A DNA stretch of 64,000 bases from Mesostigma viride (lineage: Eukaryota > Streptophyta > Mesostigmatophyceae > Mesostigmatales > Mesostigmataceae): the NCBI GenBank assembly GCA_009746045.1, contig RPFO01000448.1, positions 3,684,373-3,748,372 of the forward strand, given 5' to 3'. How positions within the stretch are numbered: position 1 is the stretch's first letter; each line of letters starts with the position of its first letter. Shown piece after piece: positions 44,927-55,292 of this stretch. The position numbers and the translations under genes are program-made. The notes under the pieces are model-generated. The model did no database searches. It had not been told where the DNA came from and saw only the letters and a program-made list of their open reading frames with translations.

Positions 44927-45400
44927 ATGGAGCGCGCCGATGTTTTTGGTTCGCAGCATACATATGTGCATGTCGATAAAAAGGAGCATGCGGCCAACAT
45001 GTATGTTGAAATCGACTCCCCCCCCCACGACTTCCCACGCTCCCTGCGGGGACCGTTTGGAGGTTGGGGTTCAGGTGTCATTGCGTTCGGAAACGGGATG
45101 ATCGACCTGATGCCCCCAGATTCAGATTTGGCGCCTGCCCCCCGTGTTCCGGGTAAGGCCAGGGTGGTGCAATGCCTCCAGAATGAGGGCACGGAAATTT
45201 CGCCCAATGTCTCGGCTGTGCGCCTCCGGGCTGAGGCCCAGCATGAGTTCTTGAATGCGGCGGAAATAGGTGGGGCCGTATGGGCCCCCAAACAATTTTC
45301 CAACGAGCCTCCAAATTTCGTGGGGGACTTGTACAAGGGAGCGTACAAGTTTCGTGACATTGAGATCGATGGATGGGGGTCATTTCTCCAGGAAAAGTGA
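44927..45400 (+). CDS. Small giant-element ORF, unknown (157 aa)
   Basis: The ATG at 44927 (context ACGATGGAG) opens MERADVFGSQHTYVHVDKKE, and the frame ends with TGA at 45398-45400. It has no intron. The sequence contains EIDSPPHDFPRSLRGPFGGW, NVSAVRLRAEAQHEFLNAAE and a C-terminal YKFRDIEIDGWGSF. Ordinary amino-acid usage and the position between the transposase and the right TIR suggest a real accessory gene. No signal peptide or membrane segment is evident. Its family is not recognised. Confidence 0.5.
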   Translation: MERADVFGSQHTYVHVDKKEHAANMYVEIDSPPHDFPRSLRGPFGGWGSGVIAFGNGMIDLMPPDSDLAPAPRVPGKARVVQCLQNEGTEISPNVSAVRLRAEAQHEFLNAAEIGGAVWAPKQFSNEPPNFVGDLYKGAYKFRDIEIDGWGSFLQEK

Positions 45401-45813
45401 ATGCCGGTCCCATTTGGCAAATATAATCGATGATTAATTCCATGCAACATTTTGCGTTGGTCAAATGTGTAAATTTGCATTATTCATCGATTCAATAAAA
45501 TTATGGGGGTGGGTATACCCACCATTTGATGGTTGAAAGTACTACTAGCTTCGTCGATTAACTCTTCTCAACATGGTCCTCTAGTCGACTAGGATTGTAC
45601 CAATCCATCAGGGTATCGAGAAACTTGTTATGCCGAAACACTCCGGTCGAAAATTTCGTGCCACCTGCAGGCAATCAAAAAGCGCACGCGGACCGACGGG
45701 AAAGAGTAGTTAGTCACGAAATTAAAAAAACGACAAAAAGTGTCACACGCGGCCCGGCGGGAAAGAGTAGTTTGTTACGAAGTTAAAAAAACGACGAAAA
45801 GTGTCACACTTTT
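45401..45813. other. Right subterminal region of the giant element
   Basis: Non-coding. It includes two tandem copies of a block containing GCGGCCCGGCGGGAAAGAGTAG-like sequence (about 45690 and 45750), each followed by TACGAA(A/G)TTAAAAAAACGAC. These direct repeats next to the TIR are candidate transposase sites. Confidence 0.5.
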
Positions 45814-45838
45814 CGGAACATTCGAAGTGGGCCCGGCC
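45814..45838 (-). repeat. Right terminal inverted repeat of the giant element
   Basis: The 25 bp are complementary to 22778-22802 and are followed by the second AGCA copy. Inside it lies AAAAGTGTCACACTTTT, a near palindrome also found beside the left end of the 493-bp relative. Confidence 0.9.
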
Positions 45839-46250
45839 AGCAAGCGCTGCGGAACTTAGATACTAAAAATTCGTTTTTGGTTCGTACCGTACAGCCAATC
45901 ATTTTGCGCCCGGATCAAATTGTGATCTGGGCACTGAACACGAAAATTTCAGCGGAACGTACGAAACACTAACGCAACTACAGAAAATTTTCAGTGACGA
46001 AACTGTAGTACCGTGTACCAAGCAAAATGTAGTAGGACTTCGCTAAATTCACGTTCGGAATTTTTCCCCGCAAGATTCCCCTGCAAGATTCCCCCGCACG
46101 ATTCCCCCCGCTAGGTTCAGGCTCCAGTCGATGCTCGCCAAATGGCGCAAAAAAAGAAACATATGTTAAAATCAACGGTGCGAATCCTCGTTACCGCTCG
46201 GGTAACATTCTCACTCATTTCGCGTCTCCTACGAACCGTATTGTAGTGCT

Positions 46251-47466
46251 GTGGGTTGGGGCCCCCTCCCCACCCAGGGGGGGTGGCCAGGACCCCAGGA
46301 GGCCCTGGGGGGAGGTGCAGAGGTGCCCCGAGCACCCACCCAACCTGCTGAGGCCCCCCCAAGGACGGGGGATATCCAAGAACAGCTCGCCATTCTCCAG
46401 GCTCAGCTGGCCTCGTTGCAAGACCAGCAGTTAACAGCTAACCAGCTGCAAACTGTCGAGGGCCTGCGCGCCCCGTGATGTCGCGGTATGAGCGGGGGAC
46501 CATCAACCTGGACCCCACCCGCCTCCAACAGGCAACCGACGTCTTCTTGAGGGCCAACCCCCCTCCCACAGGTGTGTATAACCCTCATAAAAAGGAATCC
46601 AAAATCAATATTGCTGGTTTGCCTGAGGGTCACACCATTGAACAAGCCAAACAATTTGTCTTTGCTCTGGAGTATGGGATGGAAGGCCTAAACCTTAGGC
46701 ATCAGTTTAAGGCTCTCAGGGCCTCATCCACCTTCCACCAATCATCTCCTGCAATTAGAGCATTGATTCAAACCTATCAGGAACGCACCCTGACACCTGA
46801 AGCAGCCATTGAACAGTGGCCTACCTTTATCACTGATCTGAAACAGCTAGTGCTTACCAATAACCACATGGAAGCAGTAGAACGTTTCAACTGGCTTGCT
46901 GCATATAAGGTGAACAAGAATAACCTCTCTGGGGATGCAAAAACATACAGGGTAATGATTGAGAAAGACCTTGAGCTTCTCAAGCTCCAACCAAGGTATC
47001 TCATCCACACCTGGCTAACAAAAGCTAATTTGCAACCTTCTGTCCTGGCTACCCTGCTTACAGGCCTCAAGTCCCTCTGGGACAACTTCAGAGAGTGCCA
47101 TGCTCTATATCGAGGAGGCAGTGGAGCCCCTGGGTACTGGCAACCCCCAGGCCCAGGACCCCAAGGTCCAGGGTGTCCAAGGCCACAAGCGCAATTAAGG
47201 GGGGGGCCAGCCAGGGGGGGGCACCCAAGACCCACAAGTCCTCCCACCAAGGCGGGGCAGTGGCTCTCAGGGGCGTGGCAACACGTGGCACCGTGTGCCC
47301 CTGCATGGCAACCCCAACCCCAACAACAACAACAACAACAACAACAATATAACAACAACAGGTCCCAGCAGGGCAATAATAACAACAGGTCCCAACAGGG
47401 CCAAAACAACAACAACAACAGGTCCCAGCAGGGCCATAACCACAACAACAATCGGTCCCAGCAGGG

Positions 47467-47499
<33 letters not shown>

Positions 47500-47856
47500 C
47501 CAACCTGGAAACCCTGGCATACGGTGCCTGAGGTGCTTCCAGAGGGGACATGACAGGGACCACTGCCCCAACAACGACTCGATCCTGCACACCAACGTGG
47601 ATCTCTGCCCGGGTTGCTGGCACGCACGTCATCCCCTGGGACCTCCAGGCAGCCGGTGCAACAGGACTCGCTACCAAAAACAATGTGAGTTCTCTCACCT
47701 TGCTTACTCTGAGGATGATGATCTCATTACCATTGGGGATGGCAGCCAGGGCATAATTGATTTTGAGGCAGCAACCTTACTGTCCTCCCAACACCCTGTT
47801 CTGGAACCTTACATAAAAGCACTAACCCCTACTGTTGACAACTCCATAGATATTAA
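46251..47856 (+). pseudogene. Copia-like gag, C-terminal part with CCHC knuckle
   Basis: The frame resumes in phase after the CACTA insertion (GWGPLPTQGG..), passes a coiled coil (DIQEQLAILQAQLASLQDQQ) and stops at 46478. The homologous frame continues one base back from 46475 (SRYERGTINLDPTRLQQATD) with a capsid-like helical region (NIAGLPEGHTIEQAKQF.. to ..LWDNFRECH), a Gln/Asn-rich CAA-repeat tract (47320-47510), a zinc knuckle CLRCFQRGHDRDHC, and a second Cys/His cluster (CPGCWHARHP). A -1 shift at 46478 is needed, mutational or programmed. The frame runs into the TTAA element at 47857. Confidence 0.75.
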
Positions 47857-49700
47857 CCCATAGTCCGGAAACTGGGCGTCGGATATATCGCTCACTTTGA
47901 CCCCCGGTGGCGCGGCGCTTAATTCCAGGAGCGCCGCGCCACCCGTGACGGATGTAAGTTGTCCGGTGGGTCTGGGAACACTTAGGGACGAAGGTGATGC
48001 ATAGGTTTGGGGGTAATATTCGCCATAGCCTGGTAAATACAACGTGTATTGAGACAGTATCACGTGACTTTGGCGGGAAATTTTCACTCGCGCGCGCGCG
48101 TAACAAGATATGGCTGCTAGCTTGCCGTTATCAAGGAAATTTTGCGTCTCGCGGCTTGTAATGGTTCAGAATGTTGCTCAGAATGATGATGCGTGATTTT
48201 CGTAGGTCAGGCATGGCCAGATGTATAGCATTGGTAAAATACAGGTGGACATTACTGCTTTCTTGGTCGTCAGTACCAGATGAGTAATGGCATGCCATAT
48301 TTCGATTTTCTTCTTATGGCCCGGCAGTCTGCGCCAGCCCGAGCACCCAGTTTTGGTACTGGACATCCGCAGCAGCGTCCCTGGCCGGGCCCACTTCAAA
48401 TGTTCCGAAAAGTGTGACACTTTTGGTCGTTTTTTTGACTTTTTCGACGATCGTCACTCTGCAGAGTGATTCGTCGTGCGAAATCGTGCGAAATTGTGCG
48501 AAATTTGCTGAAATCGTGTGAAATTTGCTGAAATCGTGCGAATTTGTGCGAAATTTGCTGAAATTGTGCGAAATTTCATGTGAAAAATGTCGACGGTAAA
48601 AAATTTTGATGTGCACAACGTGTGTGAATTCATGCGAAATTTTGTCAAACGTCACTCCCCAAAACGACCCTTGGTTGAAATCCATGCGAAATTGTGCGAA
48701 ATCATGCAAAATTGTGCGAAATCGTGCGAAATCGTGCGAAAATGTGTGAAAATTTTGCGAAAATCACGCGAAAATCACGCGAACTCGTGCGAAATTTTAT
48801 TTTTTTTTTGCGAAAAACGACCAAAAGTGTCACACCCTTGGCTTGGACGGCGGAACATTTGAAGTGGGCCCGGCCCCCTGTGAATTCGGATGCGTTTATA
48901 GGTCATCTTTGCACAGAACATCAACCTGGTAATCATGTCGGATGCATGCATTATGCGGCTATGGCGGCCTATGCCTGGAAAGCATTAGCCAGTGTGAGAT
49001 ATGAGGGTCCCGGCCAGCAGAACCCGGAAAGGTCGTGATCAAGCCAGGTACGGCAACGTGTTTGCATGTCGTTTGCACGGGAATCTGTCGTTTATACATC
49101 CATTTTACACGAGTGTATCATTGCCTCTTGCAGCAGGTTTCCATGCCTGCTGTATGAGTGCTGTTAGCCCCAAATCTGCTCAGTTTGTGGTGTTTCTTTG
49201 GAGGATGCCATTCCGTTAGTGCTGGTTTAGCACTTCTTTGTTTCCCAGCACTTTTTACAGTCCTATGTGGCTGTATACAATGCATAAGTGTGTGGCATTT
49301 CATGGATGGCTGCTTACGCGCGCGTAACCCACACACGTAAGTGAGCGCATTATATAGGTCAGATGGGCTATCCGTGCGGTCTGACCCAAGGAAAGCATGG
49401 TGGCACTATCTATTGACATTGTCCAACCCCAGAATAATTTTTTAGAACCCTCCCTGCAGGGGTAAACTACTAAGGGGATTTCCCTTGCCTGAAAATGATC
49501 GTCTTTTGTCCAACTTTGGCAGTAAATATCTTGCAAATCACTTCCTGGACTCGGAATATTATTGCATTTTCTGAAAGCCCTTGAAGTGTAGATACTCCTA
49601 GCACCTTGGTTGGGGGTATTTGGAGTTGTGGCCTATGAGTTATGATTTTTTCCATTTTCAGGGGTCTAAAAATGCCAAAAACCCATTCCCGGACTATGGG
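47857..49700. mobile_element. Non-autonomous TTAA element, family 2
   Basis: The flanks are TTAA at 47853-47856 and 49701-49704. TIRs are CCCATAGTCCGG, with one mismatch over the next bases. It is 1844 bp and encodes no transposase. A 493-bp relative of the giant transposon is nested inside at 48383-48875. Removing the element with one TTAA joins gag to integrase in one frame. Confidence 0.9.
48383..48875. mobile_element. 493-bp non-autonomous relative of the giant transposon
   Basis: Both ends carry the giant element's 25-bp TIR with one base changed (GGCCGGGCCCACTTCAAATG start), flanked by CCCT (48379-48382 and 48876-48879). Next to the TIRs the same asymmetric extensions occur (AAAAGTGTGAC on the left, CGGTCCAAGCC-like on the right), inverted in orientation relative to the giant copy. 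The core has a palindrome copy at about 48453-48471 and a block of GTGCGAAAT repeats (48478-48580 and 48690-48800). It codes for nothing. Confidence 0.9.
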
Positions 49701-49704
49701 TTAA

Positions 49705-50657
49705 GGAGCTTGCTCATCAGCTGCACCTAGCCATGGGTCATGAAACAGTGGCTGAGGAACTGGCCAAACGGCTGGGGGGTAGTAGCATGGGAAAACAACT
49801 CAGGAATGCAGTAAAACTGGCTAGACAACACTGTCAAGAATGTCAGTTCAATAGCCCCAAACCTCAAAAATGGCATACTGCAACTCCTTCCACCAATAGG
49901 GGCATGATCGTGGGGGATGTGATGCACATCAACAAAGATGTCCAACCCTACCTGATCCTAAAAGACTCATGGTCCAGGTTCACAGTAATGGAACCCCTAC
50001 CTGGCATGTCTGCAGGGCAGCTACGTGTTGCACTCATGATTGCTTTACCCAGATTCTACCCAGTTGACAGAATTTTGCTTGATCAACAATTTTCTTGTCT
50101 GACTGACCTGGAAGGGTGTGAAGCAATAGAGATTGCTGGGCTGGAAGATCATGAGGGTCAGGGGGTCATTGAAAGAACCATCAGATCTGTCAAAACCCTA
50201 CTAGCCAAAAATCCTTCCAAGGATGCTACTTCAGGGGTCTATTGTGACAGGGCACTCTGGTGTCATGAAATGTGCACAACCCTAAACATGAGACCTGTCT
50301 TGCATGCCAAGTGGGGTGAAGTAATCCCAGCAGGCCTGCAAGCAGGTGTATATCCCCCAGAGGTGATAGCACTGTACAACACTGCACGTGCACAAACCTC
50401 AGCAAAACTGGCAGAAAAAGATAAAACCCATCCCAGGCCAGTATTCCAAAAAGGTGATCAAGTTCTCTATTACAAGGAAAACAGCTTTGGTAAGGTTGGA
50501 ACTTGGCTAGGTCCAGTTACCATCCGTGGATTTACCAAAAACAGCAAGACCGTGGAGGTCAAGCACAATATCAATGGGAAGCGTCACAGGGTGAGCTGTC
50601 ATAGAATTAAGAAGTATTATTCTCCCATGGCAGACGTGCCTGGGGAAGAGTCTTTAA
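49705..50657 (+). CDS. Copia-like integrase domain
   Basis: The domain starts at the TTAA junction. An H..H..C..C zinc-binding motif (QLHLAMGHETVAEELAKRLG, then HCQEC) precedes the catalytic core: Asp in MIVGDVMHINKDV, Asp in RILLDQQFSCLTDL and Glu in EGQGVIERTIRSVKT, about 30 residues after the second Asp (35 is usual). KDSWSRFTVMEPLP is the typical copia core block. The C-terminal part has a small beta domain (FQKGDQVLYYKENSFGKVGT). The frame is intact up to the next TTAA insertion. The integrase inserts cDNA, giving the 5-bp duplication seen at the LTRs. Confidence 0.8.
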
Positions 50658-52628
50658 GGGGAGGTGGCACCCCAAAACCCTTAAAAATTGACATATGGTA
50701 ATATCACTTGAAATCCATTTGCACAACCCAAAGTTATGATTGGGGGCACTAAATAACATCTCTAGTGAGTGGTCCATGCACTTGTTGGGGGTACTACCCC
50801 CATATATACGCCAATCGGGTTTTTCCTTATGTTGCATGCCTATCTCACCTCCGTAATCTATCATTCTCAATGAATATATACGCCAATAATGCGCTATAAA
50901 TAGCAAAAGACGCTCATTAGGGCTGGGTATGCCCCAGCCAATGCACACATTTATTTACAAAACTGCCTGCAGCGTTTTTAGTTCCCTGAGTTTGTAGCTT
51001 GCTGAGCTATTTACATCATGAAAAGGGCGAAACCTCGAACAGTTATTAATTTCCCCGCAAAATGACCCTTTTTTTACCGGACATTGGGAATAACTTTTTA
51101 TAAACACGTCAAAAAAATACTTTTTCCTGCAGCGAAAATCCGTCTAACAGGGGGACAACTGTGTTCCAAGTCCCAGGTCATTCCGACAAGTCTAGCTCAA
51201 GTTATAAGGTTTTGCGTGCTAAATCCTGAACATACGCTAAATGAGGTTTTTCTGTGTATAAGGTCACCTAGACATGATGTTTTCCATCCAAGAAGCCAAA
51301 AAACATGCCCAACTCGATCACACAACATAAGAAAAGGCTAGGCACCTCATCTGCCCTCCCCTGCCCTCAGCATGGCCAGCCTTGCCAGCGTGGGCATAGC
51401 AACACCATCGCTAGGCATACACGCACCAAGAGAGCATACACTATGCTCAGCCCAAGGTTACCATGTAAATTTATGCCAAGAACTCAGCAAGTATACGTGT
51501 AAAAACCTTAGAAAGAATGCCCAAGCAATAGAGGCAACTGCAGCCTGCAAACTTGGCAGCAAATCGATCATACATGCTGTCTGCCAAGCATTCACATCCT
51601 ATATCCAGCTTGCCTTGCTGCACACATAGCAGTGAAGTCTTAATGGTTATAGCTCAAGGGAAAAAATGGAAACACCTATCTAATGTTAATGCCACTCATG
51701 CAGTATGGCCAGCAAAAGAACCACTCTCACCTTCCTTTCCAATATGGCAATTTGCTAAGAAGCTGATGCCAGCTTGTTAGCCTCTAGGCATGCCCATGCC
51801 GGATGTCGTTACTAAAACAGGCGTGTCAGATCCGGCACATAACAAAGCGTCTGAGCAAGCTCATGTCCAAAGGATGATGGAAAACAAATGTCAACACATT
51901 ACCAACAACTTGACCTCGGCGCCTGAAGCATGCCAGCCACAAACTACACGAAATTGTACGAAATTGCTAGGAATCTGACGATGCAACCGAAAGAAATGGA
52001 GCGCTTCCTGCAGGGAAACTGCCCGAAAAAAGGGCAAAAGGCCGACGTTAATGCACCTGCCTGCGTGGAAATGTTTCATGCATAAACTGGCACGCAAGCT
52101 CGAACAATAAAAGACATCATCCATTGATCAGGCGATCAAGGAAGGTGCGCCTTCCGTGAATACGTCGAAGGCGACATGCGCAGGCCTGCGTAGGTTCTTA
52201 CCTTGAATGCCGGAAATGTAAAAGAAACCGGGAAGCTTCGGCACAAACTCGACAACACCATTAATTTATAGCCTCATAATCGCTCTTTAGAGCCTACGTT
52301 GCCTCACAATCGCTGCCGTAAAACTGCATTAAATTTCATGATCCGCAAGAGAAATTATATCCTGGACCCCCGCGCCCGTAGCCGTTCGAGAAATTAGCGA
52401 TATTGCAAACCGTAAACTTTCCGCCATGAAATGAGGTCATCGACTAATATTCTGCGAAATTCATGCATTTTTTCTAGCTTTTTAGATGCCATATCGATTA
52501 ATATTGCCTGAAGGCAAGCCGCCATGGCCACCTCCGCGAGGGTTGAGCGGTCCGGGCACACATTATACACCGTACGGACGGTACCGCGAATTTTTTGGCG
52601 CGGAAAATATTCGGCGTGCCACGTCCCC
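50658..52628. mobile_element. Non-autonomous TTAA element, family 3
   Basis: The flanks are TTAA (50654-50657 and 52629-52632). The ends are GGGGAGGTGGCACCCC and, inverted, GGGGACGTGGCACGCC. It is 1971 bp with no intact ORF. It contains a 58-bp LINE tail (50816-50873) and, from about 51535 to 52365, sequence shared with 62690-63690. Removing it keeps the retrotransposon frame in phase. Confidence 0.85.
50816..50873 (+). mobile_element. 58-bp LINE 3' tail insertion
   Basis: These bases are identical, as far as I can read, to the last 58 bp of the LINE at 19223-19982 (inverted). They are flanked by a 14-bp duplication ATATATACGCCAAT (50802-50815 and 50874-50887). It is an extreme 5' truncation that keeps only the 3' end. 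Confidence 0.85.
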
Positions 52629-52632
52629 TTAA

Positions 52633-53088
52633 GCATGGACTCACTACTTCTATCTGGCAACTCCAGCATGCCCAGCAGTAGCCCTGAGCCACCAATTACT
52701 GCTGTTGACAGCACCACAGCACCCTCTGTGAACCCTTCCACCCTCAGTGAAGCCAGGCCCACTTCACAACCTGGGGATTGCTTAACCAGGCACGAGGTAG
52801 CTGGGTTGGAAGCATTAGCTCAGCCCCAAGGCACCAAATTGTCTGCCAACCCTCCCGCTCTGAGGTCAAGATTGGCAGTCGCCTTGCAAGCATTACACAG
52901 GTCACATAAGCAACAAGCTGCTGTGGCCGAAGGGTTGGCAAAAGTCTCAGCTGTGTGCACTAGTCAGGACCCCTGGACCCTGGCAATAGACACTCAGGCA
53001 CAGGTCAGTGTGATCAGTGCACAAGCCATCCCTGGTCTTGAGATTGCACCTTCATTTTGGGCACGGGTGCAGGATTTCTCAGGCCAAA
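52633..53088 (+). CDS. Copia-like linker and aspartic protease, first half
   Basis: After a Ser/Pro/Thr-rich linker and a helical region (SRLAVALQALHRSHKQQAAV), the frame reads WTLAIDTQAQVSVISAQAIP, the retropepsin active-site block, with DTQ in place of the usual DTG or DSG. The second half of the protease lies beyond the LINE insertion, in the same frame. The protease thus sits between integrase and RT rather than before integrase. Confidence 0.7.
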
Positions 53089-53858
53089 TTAATTAATTAA
53101 TTAATTAGACTCGTGCTCCCGTTGGGGAGTCACGGAGCATTAACCCCGATGAATGGATGGATGGGTGCACACATTCCTACCGGTCTAATCTATCTACATT
53201 GGCTACATACTACATCTATCTAACAACATTCTAACTACATCATCTATCTAGGCAGCCGCACGCTGCCCTAGGGGGAGCTATCTAGCGTGCCTCCCGCGGG
53301 ATTGCACACGCGGGCGCTTCCCCACTGGGGGGGGCTCGTTGTCCTCTATGACCTGGGCCCACTAATTGGCCTTGTCCATCATCTTCTTCCAAATCACGGA
53401 GAGGCCTAGGCCCCCCATGTCCTCTACTAGCTGTTCTTTGAAGGTGCGGGCCTTGCGGCGTCTAACATCACTGGGCCCAGCCCACGTCAGGAGGTGCCGG
53501 CCAGGCTGGGCTGGTCGCAGTCCTGCGGGGGGGCCACGTGAGGTGTCTACCTGGTTGGTGCGAGCTAGGTGCCCTACTAGCTGCAGGCGGCGTTGCTTAA
53601 TTGTGCTGGTGATATAGCTAGGGCATGCCCTGGTACAGACCTGTCCTCATTGCGGACATGAGCAGCATATCCTACTCTGAAAATGGAACGCAGCATGCTG
53701 GTGACCGCGCCGTCCAGCTTGCGGGCCAGGTCGGCGGTGAGGGTCCACGTCTCGGCGCCATACGTGAGAACAGGAAGGACGAGGACCTTGAACAGGTCCT
53801 GTTTCTCGATCTTGCCCAGGGGCTTGCGCCATAGGGCCCGGTACTGGCGTAAAGCGTG
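53089..53858 (-). mobile_element. Short LINE copy (770 bp) inside the protease domain
   Basis: The flanks are the 11-bp duplication CTCAGGCCAAA (53078-53088 and 53859-53869). The 3' end with a (TTAA)n tail is on the left. The minus-strand frame carries the same LINE RT tail motifs as the copy split across 20573-62042. Both copies start at the same 5' base (plus-strand end ..GGCGTAAAGCG), which argues for a defined short element rather than random truncation. Its TSD allows exact removal in frame. Confidence 0.9.
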
Positions 53859-53869
53859 CTCAGGCCAAA

Positions 53870-55287
53870 GCTCAATGGATGTAGTGGGACAGGTGATGCT
53901 CCCTATACTTGGTATTCAGACACCCTTCCAGGTGGTGGAGGGGTACTCTGGTAACACCTTGTTGGGGGAACCTTTTGTATCCTATCCTGGGGTGCGGCTT
54001 ATCTCAGCTAATGAGCTCAGTGTCACAGGGGTGGGTGCAGTTCCTCTGGACCACTTTAAAATCCCTCTCTCCAGTATTGTCCCTGGTATGGATGCTGTCA
54101 TCAAGGCAGTCAACACTCAGTATGCACCAGGGGAGATCCCTGATTTGGACAAGTTAGTGCACAGCCAGTTCCTCCATCCCTCAGCCTTTGGGCTGGGTAA
54201 GTGGGACATAGCCATGCACTCCCCCCACCAAATCTCCCACGTCATACAAGAATGCAAAACACAAAAAGGGTTTACCAAGTGGCTGATGGCCATTGTCCAC
54301 CAAGCCAGGCAGGAATGGGTCCTGCCCAACCCCCAAAACCCTCAATACAAACCTCCTGTCACCCCTTCATGGGATGTGCCAGAGGGAGCCAAAAAGCTCA
54401 GATTAAAATTTGTTCTCAAACAAAAACCACAAAAAGTGGGCTCCCCAATCTTCCATGCCAGACCATGTGTCACAGAATTAAAGGGGACATCCACACTGCC
54501 AAAAGGGGAAACCTACACACCTGGGTTGCAACAAACCTCACTCAGGATCATGCTCTCCCTATTCCTCCACAACCTCAATGCAGGCCAAGACTATGTCTGC
54601 AAAGCCACTGATATTAAAAGGGCCTTCCTCAGGGGGGACCCAGAAAAGGCTGAATCTGTGTGGAAAGGGAAGGTGTACGTGGTAGACACCCCAGCTGTGT
54701 GGAAACCCTACATTGATGAGCCCCACCTTATCATCAACATTGGGGTGGAAGGGCTTGTCAGTGCCCCCAAAATTTTCAGAGACTCAGCAGAGGAAGTATT
54801 CAAAAAGCTCAAGGCCACGTATGATGACCTGGACCCATGCTTTTTTGTTGTACCCACCCCCTCTGGACTGCTGCTCTTTGTGTGGCATGGAGATGACCAA
54901 CTCATTTGTGGGCCTAGAGCTGAAGTGGAAACATTTATTCAGCAGGTCCAGGAATCATATGAGATTGGCAAACAGGTGGAATTGAGCACAACCCCCATCC
55001 AGTTCTGTGGCATCATGTTGCAGCTGCACAGGCAGCCAGATCAGTGGGTCTGCTCTCTCTCTCCTCCTGCAGAATATATCCAAGATTGTCTAGATCTGCT
55101 GCAAGACAACTACCTCCCCTTACACATGTGTGCCACTGTTCAGGGCAAACTGGGGTGGTGGTCAGCCATCTGTGGGGCTCCCTTAGCTGTCATCAGCAGG
55201 GTCACCCATGATGTTCTAGTCAAGATAAAATGCAGTCACATCAGGAAGTTGGTCAATGACTGCCCCCCCTCATCCTCCATGGCCTGA
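53870..55287 (+). CDS. Copia-like protease second half and reverse transcriptase
   Basis: In phase after the LINE duplication: SSMDVVGQVMLPILGIQTPF and SGNTLLGEPFVSYPG complete a retropepsin (LLG block). The RT follows: LRLKFVLKQKPQKVGSPIFH, then ATDIKRAFLRGD (first catalytic Asp), and FVWHGDDQLICGPRAEVETF (catalytic DD, HGDD for the usual YVDD), then FCGIMLQL. This is the copia-type RT (RVT_2) order. The frame stops at 55285-55287, shortly before RNase H, which lies in another frame. Confidence 0.85.
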
Positions 55288-55292
55288 ATCTG

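Larger units (their letters stand above)
22778..45838. mobile_element. Giant 23-kb DNA transposon of an unassigned family
   Basis: The terminal inverted repeats are 25 bp and perfect (start GGCCGGGCCCACTTCGAATG), flanked by AGCA at 22774-22777 and 45839-45842. Beyond the 25 bp the two ends differ in a defined way (left CGGTCCAAGCC, right AAAAGTGTGAC, then a shared GTGTGACACTTTT), and the same asymmetry, mirrored, is seen in the 493-bp relative at 48383-48875. Contents: a multi-exon cargo gene on - (23068-35847), tandem-repeat arrays (36008-39262), a transposase-like gene on + (about 41062-44330) and a small ORF on + (44927-45400). Secondary insertions are at 28525-30212 and perhaps 26313-28054. 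I cannot place the family in a named superfamily. Confidence 0.85.
22705..46248. mobile_element. CACTA-type MITE (about 480 bp) split by the giant element
   Basis: The ends are CACTACAATACGCTTC and, inverted, CACTACAATACGGTTC, with a 2-bp duplication CT (22703-22704 and 46249-46250). Only 22705-22777 and 45843-46248 belong to it, and the rest is the 23-kb element and its duplication. The right part has about four short tandem GCAAGATTCCCC-like blocks (46070-46115). No transposase is encoded. Removing it keeps the gag frame in phase, which supports the boundaries. Confidence 0.8.
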
